NCBI GenBank assembly: GCA_026392115.1
Contig: JAPLCQ010000081.1
Coordinates: 1 to 64,000 of the forward strand
DNA length: 64,000 nt
Direction: 5' to 3'
Origin: Armatimonadota bacterium
GTDB taxonomy: Bacteria > Armatimonadota > Chthonomonadetes > Chthonomonadales > CAJBBX01
The notes under the pieces are model-generated. The model did no database searches. It had not been told where the DNA came from and saw nothing but the letters and a program-made list of their open reading frames with translations. Made by a program: the position numbers and the translations under genes. Shown one piece after another: positions 24,831-33,131 of the stretch. The stretch's first letter is position 1; each line of letters starts with the position of its first letter.

Positions 24831-26555
24831 TCACTTCCTTGTCGGCGCAGGGCCTCGGCGTGCGTAGGTCCGCAGTATGATGTATCTCGCCAGGAACTCG
24901 GCGTACCGGGCCAGGTCGCCCAGGCTGATCTGCTCCGCGTCGGAATGGGCATGGATCAGCTTGCCCGGCCCTCCGGTGAGCGTGGCCGCATCGGGCCGGC
25001 AGTGGGCGAAGATGCGTGCGTCGCAGGAGACGTCCCAGCCACGCAGCGGCTCGCTGTGACCGATGCCCGCCTGCCGCGCCGCCTCCATGGCGTCCAGCGC
25101 GGCCGGTGAGGCGGGGTCGCCAGCGAAAGCGGCGTTGTGTAGCTTGTCGTAGGTGACCGTTAGGAACGCCTCCGGCGCCTCGGTGCGGCCTGTCAGACGG
25201 AGGTACTGCGCCGCGCCGCGCATGACGGCGGCCTCCAGTCGCCTCTGCACCTCGGGCAACTCGTGCGTGGGCAGGAAGCCTTGTCCGCCCTCCATGCTCA
25301 GGCGGCTCTGGTCGCACCAGTCGCACAGGGCGAAGGAGACCGGACCGTCACACGCGGCCTCCAGGGCAGACCGCGACGCGACCAGCGCCCGCACCATGGC
25401 GGCCGCCTTGGTGATGGCGCCGTCGTTCTGCAGGATCGAGCCCATGTGGCCCGTCGAGCCGTGGACGGTCACGCGCAGCCCCTCCGAAGTCGCCTCCAGT
25501 TCGTAGTGGCGTGCGACCTTGGGCGCTCCGGTCTCGGTGTCCAGAACCTGCGTCTTGTCGCCGTAGAGGCCAACGTACTCGGCCAGTCCGCTCTCCAGGA
25601 CATCGGTAACGAGGTCGCCGGCCGCCTGCGGGTCCGCCGACGCGCCCTGTGCATCGATCTCGAAGGCCACCCGGCCGTTGATGCGCGATGGGTGTTCACC
25701 CCAGCCGCCGATGATGCCGTGGCAGGTCTGCACCGGGCGGTGCGCGAAGAGCGGATGTCGGCTCTCGGACTTGATGGCGCGCCCCTCGCGCTCCATCTCG
25801 CCGATGATGAAGGCTGCGGCCTCGAAGAGGTTCGCGCCGGGGAGGCTACCCTCGACGCGGTACCAGACCGCGCCTCGGTTGGCCGGATGAAGAGTGCCGT
25901 CGGTGCACTCCAGCACCAGGATGGCGTCGTAGCGTCGGCCTACGGCGGGGTCCAGCGCCAGCGAGAGCGAGCCGTTGCCGCCCATCTCTTCGTCGATGAC
26001 AAACATGGCGGTCAGGTTGGCTTGCGGCTCGTTGCCGGTCTTCCTGCGCCACTGGGCCACGAGGCGCAGGGCGCCGAGGATGGCGGTGAGCGGTCCCTTG
26101 TCGTCGCAGGAACCGCGCCCGCGGATCATATCGCCGTCGCGGCTTGGAGCGATGTAGGGACGCACCACGTCGATGTGGGCGTTCAGCGCGAGGCCCCGCG
26201 CGGTCCGATCGGCGCCGTCCACCATAAAGAGCAGGTTGCCGCGTCCCGCGTAGGCCTCCGCGGCCGACAGTGGCGCTCCGCCCTCCGGGGCCGTGTAGTA
26301 GGGCTGGGAGTAGAAGGGATGGCCGCTGATATCGTCGCGGATGGACGCGCGCACGGACCGTCCGCCGGGGTGGTCGATGGTGGCCAGCTCGGCCTCGATG
26401 CGCCGGAAGACCTCGTCCTCGCGCCGAGCCGTGGCCGCCACGTCGGAGCCGGGAGCGGTGTCCACGCTGCAGAGGTCCGTCAGCACTCCGGCCAGCCACT
26501 CCCGAAACTCGTCGCTTCCGGCCTGCCTGCCGATCATCTCCGTCTCATCGCTCAA
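24831..26555 (-). CDS. M20 family metallopeptidase
   Basis: A 574-residue zinc hydrolase, longer than typical ~400-residue M20 members. Metal and catalytic residues are visible in 'LALNAHIDVV' (His and Asp), 'GRGSCDDKGPL' (bridging Asp), 'FVIDEEMGGNG' (catalytic Glu pair) and the C-terminal 'HAHSDAEQI' (His). The inserted lid domain around residues 260-430 includes 'VTVHGSTGHMGS'. A TTG start at 26555 is chosen since GGAGG lies 5 nt upstream; Met7 (26537) is the alternative. It is 18 bp after the M55 gene and 5 bp before a Gfo/Idh gene. It would cleave an N-acyl amino acid or dipeptide-like conjugate in the cytoplasm. Confidence 0.88.
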   Translation of the reverse strand: MSDETEMIGRQAGSDEFREWLAGVLTDLCSVDTAPGSDVAATARREDEVFRRIEAELATIDHPGGRSVRASIRDDISGHPFYSQPYYTAPEGGAPLSAAEAYAGRGNLLFMVDGADRTARGLALNAHIDVVRPYIAPSRDGDMIRGRGSCDDKGPLTAILGALRLVAQWRRKTGNEPQANLTAMFVIDEEMGGNGSLSLALDPAVGRRYDAILVLECTDGTLHPANRGAVWYRVEGSLPGANLFEAAAFIIGEMEREGRAIKSESRHPLFAHRPVQTCHGIIGGWGEHPSRINGRVAFEIDAQGASADPQAAGDLVTDVLESGLAEYVGLYGDKTQVLDTETGAPKVARHYELEATSEGLRVTVHGSTGHMGSILQNDGAITKAAAMVRALVASRSALEAACDGPVSFALCDWCDQSRLSMEGGQGFLPTHELPEVQRRLEAAVMRGAAQYLRLTGRTEAPEAFLTVTYDKLHNAAFAGDPASPAALDAMEAARQAGIGHSEPLRGWDVSCDARIFAHCRPDAATLTGGPGKLIHAHSDAEQISLGDLARYAEFLARYIILRTYARRGPAPTRK

Positions 26556-26573
26556 GGCGTCCTCCGTGTCTCC

Positions 26574-27395
26574 TCAAGCCTCGCGCCAGCCGGGTTGCGG
26601 CCACTCGTAGATGTCCCGCGCGTCGTCGATCTCCCACTCCACGGTGCGGGCGTGGGGTCTGCGAACGCCCTCGGCGGCGGCGATGGGGTCGGCGCGCCCG
26701 CTCCAGGCGAACTCTACGGAGACGGTGATCGGCGGCTCGACGCGCCATGCGGCCGACCGATCCACGCGGCACAGCGCGGCGGCGATATCGCGGCGAATCT
26801 GCCGGCGCACCTCGGCGGGGTCGTAGAGGTCGCAGGTATACCAACCGGCGCCCCGCTTGGTGGGCGTGGAGCCGGCGTGCGGGAAGAGGCGCGCGGCTTC
26901 CGCGCAGAGGGCCTCGTCGCCGGAGACATAGGCCAGCGGAACACCGAAGGCGCCGGCGTAGAGGGCCATCTGGCTCATCTCGCCGGCCTCCTCGCCGTTG
27001 ATGCCGTAGCGGCAGATCTCCCGCGGGCACTGGGTGTGGTCGATGAAGGCGCCCAGAGTGCCCGCCATGGCGTGCTGCCCCACGAGGGCCACGGCGTGGA
27101 CCCCCTCGGTCAGCCCCTCCCAGCGGGTCGGGCCGCGCTGGGCGATCCAGACCTTCCGCGCCCGCGGGTCGAGGCGCGATGTGAAGCCCAGGTTGCCGTT
27201 GTGCCCGTGCCCGTCGAGGATGCGAACCTCGGTGGCCCCGGCGTCGAAGCAGCCCGCGATGGCGGCGTTGCTGTCGGCCGTCAGTTGCTCTCGCCCGTAG
27301 CGGTAGGCGTCGGCGCCGAAGTCGGGGTCGTAGCACTGCTCCCACCGGTCGACGCCGGCCAGGCCCTCCATATCGGTGCAGATCCAGACGATCAT
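26574..27395 (-). CDS. M55 family D-aminopeptidase (DppA-like)
   Basis: A 273-residue cytoplasmic zinc aminopeptidase of the DppA family, matching the usual ~270 residues. Metal ligands appear in 'ICTDMEGLAG' (Asp and Glu), 'LDGHGHNGNL' and 'LVGQHAMAGT' (histidines), with 'GEEAGEMSQMALYAG' the other family landmark. DppA forms decameric rings that release N-terminal D-amino acids such as D-Ala from peptides. It is the first gene of the seven-gene minus-strand cluster and precedes an M20 peptidase, suggesting uptake and breakdown of D-amino-acid-containing or modified peptides feeding the aminotransferases. The start has no good purine-rich site. Confidence 0.9.
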   Translation of the reverse strand: MIVWICTDMEGLAGVDRWEQCYDPDFGADAYRYGREQLTADSNAAIAGCFDAGATEVRILDGHGHNGNLGFTSRLDPRARKVWIAQRGPTRWEGLTEGVHAVALVGQHAMAGTLGAFIDHTQCPREICRYGINGEEAGEMSQMALYAGAFGVPLAYVSGDEALCAEAARLFPHAGSTPTKRGAGWYTCDLYDPAEVRRQIRRDIAAALCRVDRSAAWRVEPPITVSVEFAWSGRADPIAAAEGVRRPHARTVEWEIDDARDIYEWPQPGWREA

Positions 27396-27439
27396 GCCGG
27401 GAGGTTACCCCATGGCGCCCCGCGATGGCGACCGCCGTG

Positions 27440-28213
27440 CTAGCTGCGCAGGAACGCTTGCACGATCTCGTCGGCAACGGTCCTGCCCGGGCCGACGGCG
27501 AGCAACTCAGACTCCAGGGTCTGGTACGCACGCGGGCCGTCGCAACGCCTCGGGCTGTAGACCGTGTAGCCCATGCTGCGCAACGCGACCGCCGCTTGCC
27601 GATGGTACTCCTCGCTGTTGTTTGTCGCCAGCGTCAGTATCACGGGATGCTTGACGAGCGTCTCGCGTGCGCCACGGATGAAGTCCACGTGGTTGTGGTC
27701 GATATCGACCTTGACAGCCGAGGGTGGAGGGCAGGTCCCGATGGCCACCAGGGCATCGACCGATGTCGCGGGAACGCCGTAGGCCCGTGGGTTGCGCTCT
27801 TGGGCGACAAAACCGGTACCTGAACTGGCAGGAACGAACCACGCAGTGCCAGGCTGGTCCGCAATGGCGCAAGCGACCACCGATACGTTGGTGATCCTAT
27901 TCCAGTGAATGTGGGATCGAAGATAGAACAGGTTATCTTGATTGCACTCGATGGCCACCACATGGCCGCCGGCGGTGACGCGCCTCGAGGCTGCCAGGGA
28001 GATGTAACCAAAATGCGCGCCCACATCCCAGAAGCAGGCGCACCCCTCGGCCAGACGCGTGATGACATCCACGCGGCTCTGCTCGAAACACCCGCGACGG
28101 AAGGCACGCCGCGTGGTCAGGCTCCACCGAAGGCCCATGTTGGGGCCGCCGCTGATCCGAACGGGCAGCCTCCTCAGCGCGGGTCTGAGCAGGATCATGT
28201 CGCGCAGCCGCAT
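27440..28213 (-). CDS. FkbM family methyltransferase
   Basis: A ~257-residue SAM-dependent methyltransferase. The SAM motif is 'CFWDVGAHFGYISLAAS', followed by 'HVVAIECNQDNLFYLRSHI' with the ribose-binding acidic residue. The family signature near the C-terminus reads 'VKVDIDHNHVDFIRGARETL', where most FkbM proteins have K-I-D-V-E-G; the glutamate is replaced here. 'TVYSPRRCDGPRAY' ends the domain. The start at 28213 is supported by GGGAG 10 nt upstream; a longer frame to 28270 exists without one. FkbM enzymes methylate hydroxyl groups of glycans, glycolipids or secondary metabolites. It is unrelated in function to the cluster just downstream as far as can be seen. Confidence 0.8.
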   Translation of the reverse strand: MRLRDMILLRPALRRLPVRISGGPNMGLRWSLTTRRAFRRGCFEQSRVDVITRLAEGCACFWDVGAHFGYISLAASRRVTAGGHVVAIECNQDNLFYLRSHIHWNRITNVSVVACAIADQPGTAWFVPASSGTGFVAQERNPRAYGVPATSVDALVAIGTCPPPSAVKVDIDHNHVDFIRGARETLVKHPVILTLATNNSEEYHRQAAVALRSMGYTVYSPRRCDGPRAYQTLESELLAVGPGRTVADEIVQAFLRS

Positions 28214-28349
28214 GGCTTCACTCCCTGGGCATAGATACACGAGGCGCAACCACGGCGCCGCACATGGCATCGGTGGCCCATAGGTTCGCTTGGTTCTGGT
28301 GCATCTCCTGCTGTAGCCGGCCGGAGATCGGTAACAATGATCGCAGCGC

Positions 28350-29045
28350 CTACCCGGTCCCCGCGATGGCCCGCTCGACCCTCCAGGCGATCCTGCCGGT
28401 GTCCGTAAACGTGTAGCGACCCCGTGTGCGCTGCATCAACGCCTCCTCGATGAGGTACCGGCGTACCGTGGAGTAGTCCCAGCATGCGGAGGCGATGACG
28501 CGGGTAATGTCGGGCTCGTCGTACTCGCGGTCCTCATGGATGGCCGTCAACGCGATCTCCACCGACACGTTGCCGGCGGGCTGGGCGCCGTCGCGGACCA
28601 CGTCCGCCATGCGGAACGCGGCGGAGGCCCTCGGAGCCTGCGTGGGCGTCCCGGCCGCATCAGAGCCTTGCTGCCCGGTGAGCGCCTGGACCGCCGCCGC
28701 GCGCTCCTCGCCGGCTGCGCTCTCGGCCAACTCGGTCAGACGCGGTTCCGCAGCCGGATCTGCTCGGTCCCCCAGGGCGCGGATGGCCGTCAGGCGTGTC
28801 CGCGGGCAGTCGGAACTGGTGGCGGCGACCAACGCATCCAGACAGGCCGTCACCGGCAGCATGCCCAGAGCGCGGATGGCGCGCTGCCGATCCTCGCCCG
28901 CCGGTCCTGCCGTATGGGCCGCCAACGCCTCGGCAAGGCCTTCCAACGCCGCAGGCGCGCGGTCGGCCTCGGCCGGGGGCGCCCACTTGCGGCGGTGGCG
29001 GCAGTCGGCGCGGCGCCGCGCTTCATCGGGCCTCCCTCGCTTCAT
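28350..29045 (-). CDS. HEAT-like protein with DUF2087-type C-terminus, probable severed tail of the sigma gene
   Basis: A 231-residue cytoplasmic protein. Residues ~25-120 are alanine-rich helical repeats ('AIRALGMLPVTACLDALV', 'RLTAIRALGDRADPAAEP', 'AAAVQALTG') like those in the C-terminal half of the sigma factor upstream. The last ~60 residues, 'YDEPDITRVIASACWDYSTV' then 'RRYLIEEALMQRTRGRYTF', fit the DUF2087/winged-helix pattern D-Y-x-x-x-R-R-x-L-I. The start is weak. Its first 23 nt overlap the sigma gene in another frame, inside a 19-nt tandem duplication. Removing one repeat copy joins the two frames into a single ~660-residue ORF. It may thus be a broken tail rather than an independent gene. 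Confidence 0.65.
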   Translation of the reverse strand: MKRGRPDEARRRADCRHRRKWAPPAEADRAPAALEGLAEALAAHTAGPAGEDRQRAIRALGMLPVTACLDALVAATSSDCPRTRLTAIRALGDRADPAAEPRLTELAESAAGEERAAAVQALTGQQGSDAAGTPTQAPRASAAFRMADVVRDGAQPAGNVSVEIALTAIHEDREYDEPDITRVIASACWDYSTVRRYLIEEALMQRTRGRYTFTDTGRIAWRVERAIAGTG

Positions 29046-29051
29046 CGGGCC
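29019..29051. repeat. 19-nt tandem duplication at a gene junction
   Basis: CGCTTCATCGGGCC occurs at 29019-29032 and 29038-29051, a 19-nt period. Because 19 is not a multiple of three, the duplication shifts the frame: the sigma gene stops at 29023 and the next frame continues as the HEAT/DUF2087 ORF. Confidence 0.8.
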
Positions 29052-30336
29052 ACCCTATGTCGGACCACATCCGTAGAGCCCGGCCCATCCCCTCGGCCGC
29101 CGCCAGCGCCACCCGCACGGCAAGCGGCCCCTCGCCACGCAGCGACGGCGCCAGATGTGCTGCGAACCGCGACCCGAACCGGCAGGCGGCGTAGAGCGCA
29201 TCGCCGCCGGAGTGCGGCTCCTGGGCCGTGCGGAGCGGGGCCATGGCGCCGACGAGCGCATCGAGCGCGGGCGGGCCGAGGCTCACGAGCGCTCCAGTGA
29301 GGAGCAGCGCGGCCCGGTCGTCCTTGCCCGCACTGCCCAGCAGGTCGAGCAACAGGTCTGCGCGCCTGCCGACATCGATGATGTGCGTCAGAACGCGGTC
29401 CACGACCAGGTAGAGCGCCCGCGAGGCCACACGCGCCGTGCCCGACCGCTCTGCCACCTGCGCCGGGGTCGAGGCCACCGCCCGAAGCGCCGCCAGGGAG
29501 CCCTCGCGCAGCGCATCGTCCGGGTCGGCCGACCAGTCCAGCAGCCGGTCGACAGCTCCGGGGCCGAGCCTCGGCAGCAGCAGCGCCACGTCCCGCGCTC
29601 CTGACGCATCGGCGCCGCGTATCATGTCCGAGAAGCGGCTCGGCGACCGGGCCAGCAGGACGGCTAGCCGTCCGCGCAGAGCCGGCTCCTTCTCCACCAT
29701 GGACAGCATGAGCCGAATCTCGGCGTCGACCTCGCGCCGGATGTCCGGCGTGACGGCCGGGGTTAAGCTCTCGTCTTGTGTTTCCATTGCCTTCCTCACA
29801 TTAGCTCGTGCGCGATGGAGCCTGCTCATCACGGTGCCGATGGGCATGGCCGTGAAGGCGGCGATGTCGGCGTACGGCAACCCCTCCCAGTAGTGGAGGA
29901 CCAGGATCAGCCGGTGCGCGGGCGACAGGGCGAACATGGCGTGCGCTAGGGCGGTGTGGTCCGTCGGATCGTCCTCAGGGGCCACGATGGCATCGGACGC
30001 CTCTTCGGTCAGCGGCGTCAGCCTCGCCCGTTCGCGATGCCACTGCCGGCACCGGTTGAGCGCCACGGTTCGAATCCATGCGCCGAACCGCTCCGGAGCG
30101 CGGAGTTGCCGCAGCTTCAGGAAGCCGTCCACCAGCGCGTCATGGGCCAGTTCGTCGGCGTCGGGTGCAGCACCGCAGAGGCCCCGGCACACGCGCGACA
30201 CCGCCGCCTGATGGCGATCGATGAGCTTGCCGTATGCGTCGGCCCTACCTTCCAGCGCCTCCCCGACCAGTTCCGCGTCCGTCACGCTGTGCTGTCCTCC
30301 TGCTATGTAGACGCGCGAGCCGCCCCGGTATTCCAT
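29023..30336 (-). CDS. ECF-type RNA polymerase sigma factor with HEAT-like C-terminal extension
   Basis: A 437-residue protein. Sigma region 2 is at residues ~25-95 ('YGKLIDRHQAAVSRVCRGLCG', 'DELAHDALVDGFLKL', 'FGAWIRTVALNRCRQW'). Region 4 is at ~135-185 ('LSPAHRLILVLHYWEGLPYA', 'IAAFTAMPIGTVMSRLHRAR'). The remaining ~250 residues are helical repeats ('LLPRLGPGAVDRLLDW', 'ALREGSLAALRAVA'), unusual for ECF factors of ~190 residues, and might sense a signal or bind a partner. AGGAG precedes the ATG at 30336. The C-terminus 'WPDEAREAR' is created by the 19-nt duplication, so the original protein was probably longer. It is divergent from the SBBP-repeat gene, a possible regulon member. Confidence 0.85.
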   Translation of the reverse strand: MEYRGGSRVYIAGGQHSVTDAELVGEALEGRADAYGKLIDRHQAAVSRVCRGLCGAAPDADELAHDALVDGFLKLRQLRAPERFGAWIRTVALNRCRQWHRERARLTPLTEEASDAIVAPEDDPTDHTALAHAMFALSPAHRLILVLHYWEGLPYADIAAFTAMPIGTVMSRLHRARANVRKAMETQDESLTPAVTPDIRREVDAEIRLMLSMVEKEPALRGRLAVLLARSPSRFSDMIRGADASGARDVALLLPRLGPGAVDRLLDWSADPDDALREGSLAALRAVASTPAQVAERSGTARVASRALYLVVDRVLTHIIDVGRRADLLLDLLGSAGKDDRAALLLTGALVSLGPPALDALVGAMAPLRTAQEPHSGGDALYAACRFGSRFAAHLAPSLRGEGPLAVRVALAAAEGMGRALRMWSDIGWPDEAREAR

Positions 30337-30392
30337 GCCCGGCTCCTGGCTCTTGCGTACCTGCGACTATGAGCCGACGGTCGACCTCAACC

Positions 30393-30421
30393 TTGCGCCA
30401 TCGAGGGGTTGCCAATAGCAT
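30393..30421 (+). promoter_or_regulatory. promoter candidate TTGCGC-N17-TAGCAT
   Basis: TTGCGC (30393-30398) and TAGCAT (30416-30421) are 17 bp apart and face the SBBP-repeat gene, leaving a ~100-nt leader. The same -35 hexamer and spacing occur at 10063-10091 and 46015-46043. Confidence 0.45.
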
Positions 30422-30530
30422 GGCACCGGCGCCGAGGCAGGGCATCATGACGAGGCCCGCGCGGCGTCGACTCACTACTCCCGTGCCCGACGGACAGCCG
30501 TCGCGGCCCTGTGGTCTGGTGGAGGCCACT

Positions 30531-33131
30531 ATGCGTCAGATGCTCTTGGTACCGACGTGGTTCCTAGCACTATCCCCTCTATGCGCCAAGGCGGGCCCGC
30601 CAATCACCTTCGAGCCCAATGCCGGACAGGCCGCACCGCAGGCGCGCTTCCTCGCTCGTGCGGGCTCGGCAACGCTCTTCATCGGCTCCGACCACCTGGC
30701 GGTGGCGGCCACGCGCGGAGGCACGGGCGCGGCCGTCCGCATACGCCTGCAGGGCGCCAATGCCCGGGCGGAGGTCTGCGGCCAAGAGCGCGCCCATGGC
30801 AAGGTCAGCTATCTGGTGGGCCGCGACCGGCGGGCCTGGCGCACAGGGCTACCCACCTACTGCGCGGTTCGAGCGAGCGAGGTCTACCCGCACACCGATC
30901 TGGTCTACTACGGGCTACCAAACGGCGGGATCGAGCACGACTTCGTCCTGCGACCGGGGGCCGAGCCGTCGCGCATCTCGATGGCCCTCGAAGGGGCTGC
31001 GAGCGTCCGCCTGCGCGGGGGCGCTCTGGAGATCCGCACGGGCCTTGGCGCCGTCATCCTCCGGGCGCCTGTGGCCTACCAGGTCGCTGCCGGCCGCCGC
31101 CAGCCCGTGGTAGCGGCCTACGCCCTGACGCCCGCCCGCCGCGGCGATCCGGCCCGGGTGACCCTCCGCGTGGCGGCCTACGACCCGAACCGCACGCTGG
31201 TGATCGACCCCGTCGTCGAGTACGCCACCCTCATCGGGGCTCCTACCCGCGACGTCTGCAAGGCGATCAAAGTGGCTGCCGACGGCTCCATGGTCGTAGC
31301 GGTCTGGACCAACTCCGCAACCTACCCGACCACTCCCGGCGCCTTCGACACGACGGCCGGAACCGGCTACAACGTTGCTGTCACCAAGCTCAACGCCGCT
31401 GGCGATGCGCTGGTCTACTCCACGTACCTCGGCGGCTCGGGTGATGACGAGCCCTATGGTCTGGCGTTGGACGGCGCCGGCCGGGCCGTCGTCTGTGGCG
31501 AGACGCTCTCCGCGGACTTTCCGACCACCTCGGGCGCCTACCAGACCGCCGCTGCCGGCAATGCGGATGGCTTTGTGGCGCGGCTGAACGTCGACGGTAC
31601 GGCCCTCGACTTCTGCACCCTGTGGGGAGGCGCCTACACCGACACCATTGCGGGCGTCGCGCTCTCATCTGACGGCCGCCTGTATGCCGCGGGCAGCTTC
31701 CAGTACCTCGTGAACGGAGGCGTACGGTTGCAGGCGAACGTGCTGGAGTTCGCCGCGGACGGCAGCGCTGTTCTCTGGCGGCACGAGTTCGGATGCCGGC
31801 TCAACAGCGTGGCCACCTGCATCGCCATGGGACCCGGAGGTGATCCGTACCTGGGCGGCTGGACCAACTCGGATGACTTCCCGACCACGGTGGGCTGCTT
31901 CCAGCCTGGCTATGTCGGCGTCAGCGGCTTCTTCGAGGGTTTCGTGGCGCGCCTGAGCCCCAGCGGTTCGGTGCGGTGGGCGTCGCTCTACGGCGGCCAA
32001 GGGTCCGAGGAGGTCGCAGGCGTCGCAGTAGACGTCGCGGGTCGGCTCCTGGCTTGTGGCAGCACCACGTTGGCGTCGGCGCCCACCACGGCGGGCGTCT
32101 ACCAGCATCCGGGCGCCGGCATCGACGGGTTCACCGCTCTCTTCAGCGCCGATGGGTCGGCCCTGCTCTTCGGGTCCATCGTCGGCGGAGCCAAGACCGA
32201 CCGGGCTGTCGCCGTGGGGATCGATGCCACCGGCATGGTCTGCGTCCTGGGCTCCACCACTTCGGCCGACATGCCCGTGTCGGTCGATGCCGTGAAATCG
32301 ACCAACGTGGCCAATATCAGCGACGCGTACCTTATGCGCTATAGCCCGGTGGGGGCAGGCGCAACCTTCGCCAGCTACCTGGGCGGCGCCGGAAGCGACA
32401 CGGCTTACGGCATGGCGCTGGGCGCGGCGGGCCGGATCTACGTGGCGGGCAGCACCAGCTCGAAGCCCTTCCCCACCACGCCGATCTGCTACAGCAGCAC
32501 GAACCAGGGCAATGGCGACGGGTTCATCATGCGGCTTAACATGGGCCTGCTGCCGTCTATCATGTATGCGCCGGATCGGACGGGGAGGCCGGGCTACGCG
32601 GTCTACCTTCGGGGTTACCTGCGCAACGGGGTGGACCGGACCTGGGTCGCCGGCAAAACGCTGGGGTTCTCGGTCGACGGCACATCTCTGGGTACTGCCG
32701 TGACCGACAGCGTGGGCCACGCCATGCTGCCCATCGTCGTTACCCAGGCCGTCGGCGACCACGCCCTGACGGTGGTCTTCGGCGGCGACGGCTCCTTCGC
32801 GGGCTGCTCCGCCGACGCGGCACTCCGGGTCACTGCCGGCGCAACCTGCCTCTGGTCCATCGACCGCACCGCCGGACCGGGCCAGCCGACCTACCTGCGC
32901 GGATACCTGCGGCGGCTGCCGGACTACGCCTGGCTGGCCGGGAAGACGCTGGCCTTCAGCATCGACGGCGTCGAGGTGGGTCAGGCCGTCACCGAGGCAT
33001 CCGGCTGCGGCTCCTACCTCTGCACCGTGCCCGTCGATATGCTGTCGGGCGCCCACGCCATCCTCTCGGAGTTCCGAGGCGACGCAGAGTACGACGGCAG
33101 CTCGTTCAGTTCGACGCTTACGGTGCCGTAG
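30531..33131 (+). CDS. secreted SBBP-repeat beta-propeller protein with Ig-like C-terminus
   Basis: An 866-residue exported protein. The signal peptide is 'LLVPTWFLALSPLCAKAG'. Next comes the DUF7948-type N-terminal domain ('ITFEPNAGQAAPQARFLARA', 'YPHTDLVYYG', 'IEHDFVLRPGA'). From ~250 to 690 there are SBBP repeats: 'YSTYLGGSGDDEPYGLALD', 'DGFVARLNVDGTALDF', 'FASYLGGAGSDTAYGMALG'. The C-terminus has two ~85-residue Ig-like repeats each beginning 'DRTGRPGYAVYLRGYLR' or 'DRTAGPGQPTYLRGYLR'. Function is unknown; such proteins are surface or extracellular. The start has GGAGG at 30520-30524. The end overlaps the convergent nhaA gene by 14 bp. Confidence 0.85.
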   Translation: MRQMLLVPTWFLALSPLCAKAGPPITFEPNAGQAAPQARFLARAGSATLFIGSDHLAVAATRGGTGAAVRIRLQGANARAEVCGQERAHGKVSYLVGRDRRAWRTGLPTYCAVRASEVYPHTDLVYYGLPNGGIEHDFVLRPGAEPSRISMALEGAASVRLRGGALEIRTGLGAVILRAPVAYQVAAGRRQPVVAAYALTPARRGDPARVTLRVAAYDPNRTLVIDPVVEYATLIGAPTRDVCKAIKVAADGSMVVAVWTNSATYPTTPGAFDTTAGTGYNVAVTKLNAAGDALVYSTYLGGSGDDEPYGLALDGAGRAVVCGETLSADFPTTSGAYQTAAAGNADGFVARLNVDGTALDFCTLWGGAYTDTIAGVALSSDGRLYAAGSFQYLVNGGVRLQANVLEFAADGSAVLWRHEFGCRLNSVATCIAMGPGGDPYLGGWTNSDDFPTTVGCFQPGYVGVSGFFEGFVARLSPSGSVRWASLYGGQGSEEVAGVAVDVAGRLLACGSTTLASAPTTAGVYQHPGAGIDGFTALFSADGSALLFGSIVGGAKTDRAVAVGIDATGMVCVLGSTTSADMPVSVDAVKSTNVANISDAYLMRYSPVGAGATFASYLGGAGSDTAYGMALGAAGRIYVAGSTSSKPFPTTPICYSSTNQGNGDGFIMRLNMGLLPSIMYAPDRTGRPGYAVYLRGYLRNGVDRTWVAGKTLGFSVDGTSLGTAVTDSVGHAMLPIVVTQAVGDHALTVVFGGDGSFAGCSADAALRVTAGATCLWSIDRTAGPGQPTYLRGYLRRLPDYAWLAGKTLAFSIDGVEVGQAVTEASGCGSYLCTVPVDMLSGAHAILSEFRGDAEYDGSSFSSTLTVP

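Noticed and set aside
30061-30085. GGTTCGAATCC, a tRNA T-arm-like sequence
   Set aside because: It is inside the conserved region 2 of the ECF sigma gene ('WIRTVALNRC') and no acceptor, D or anticodon arms fit around it.
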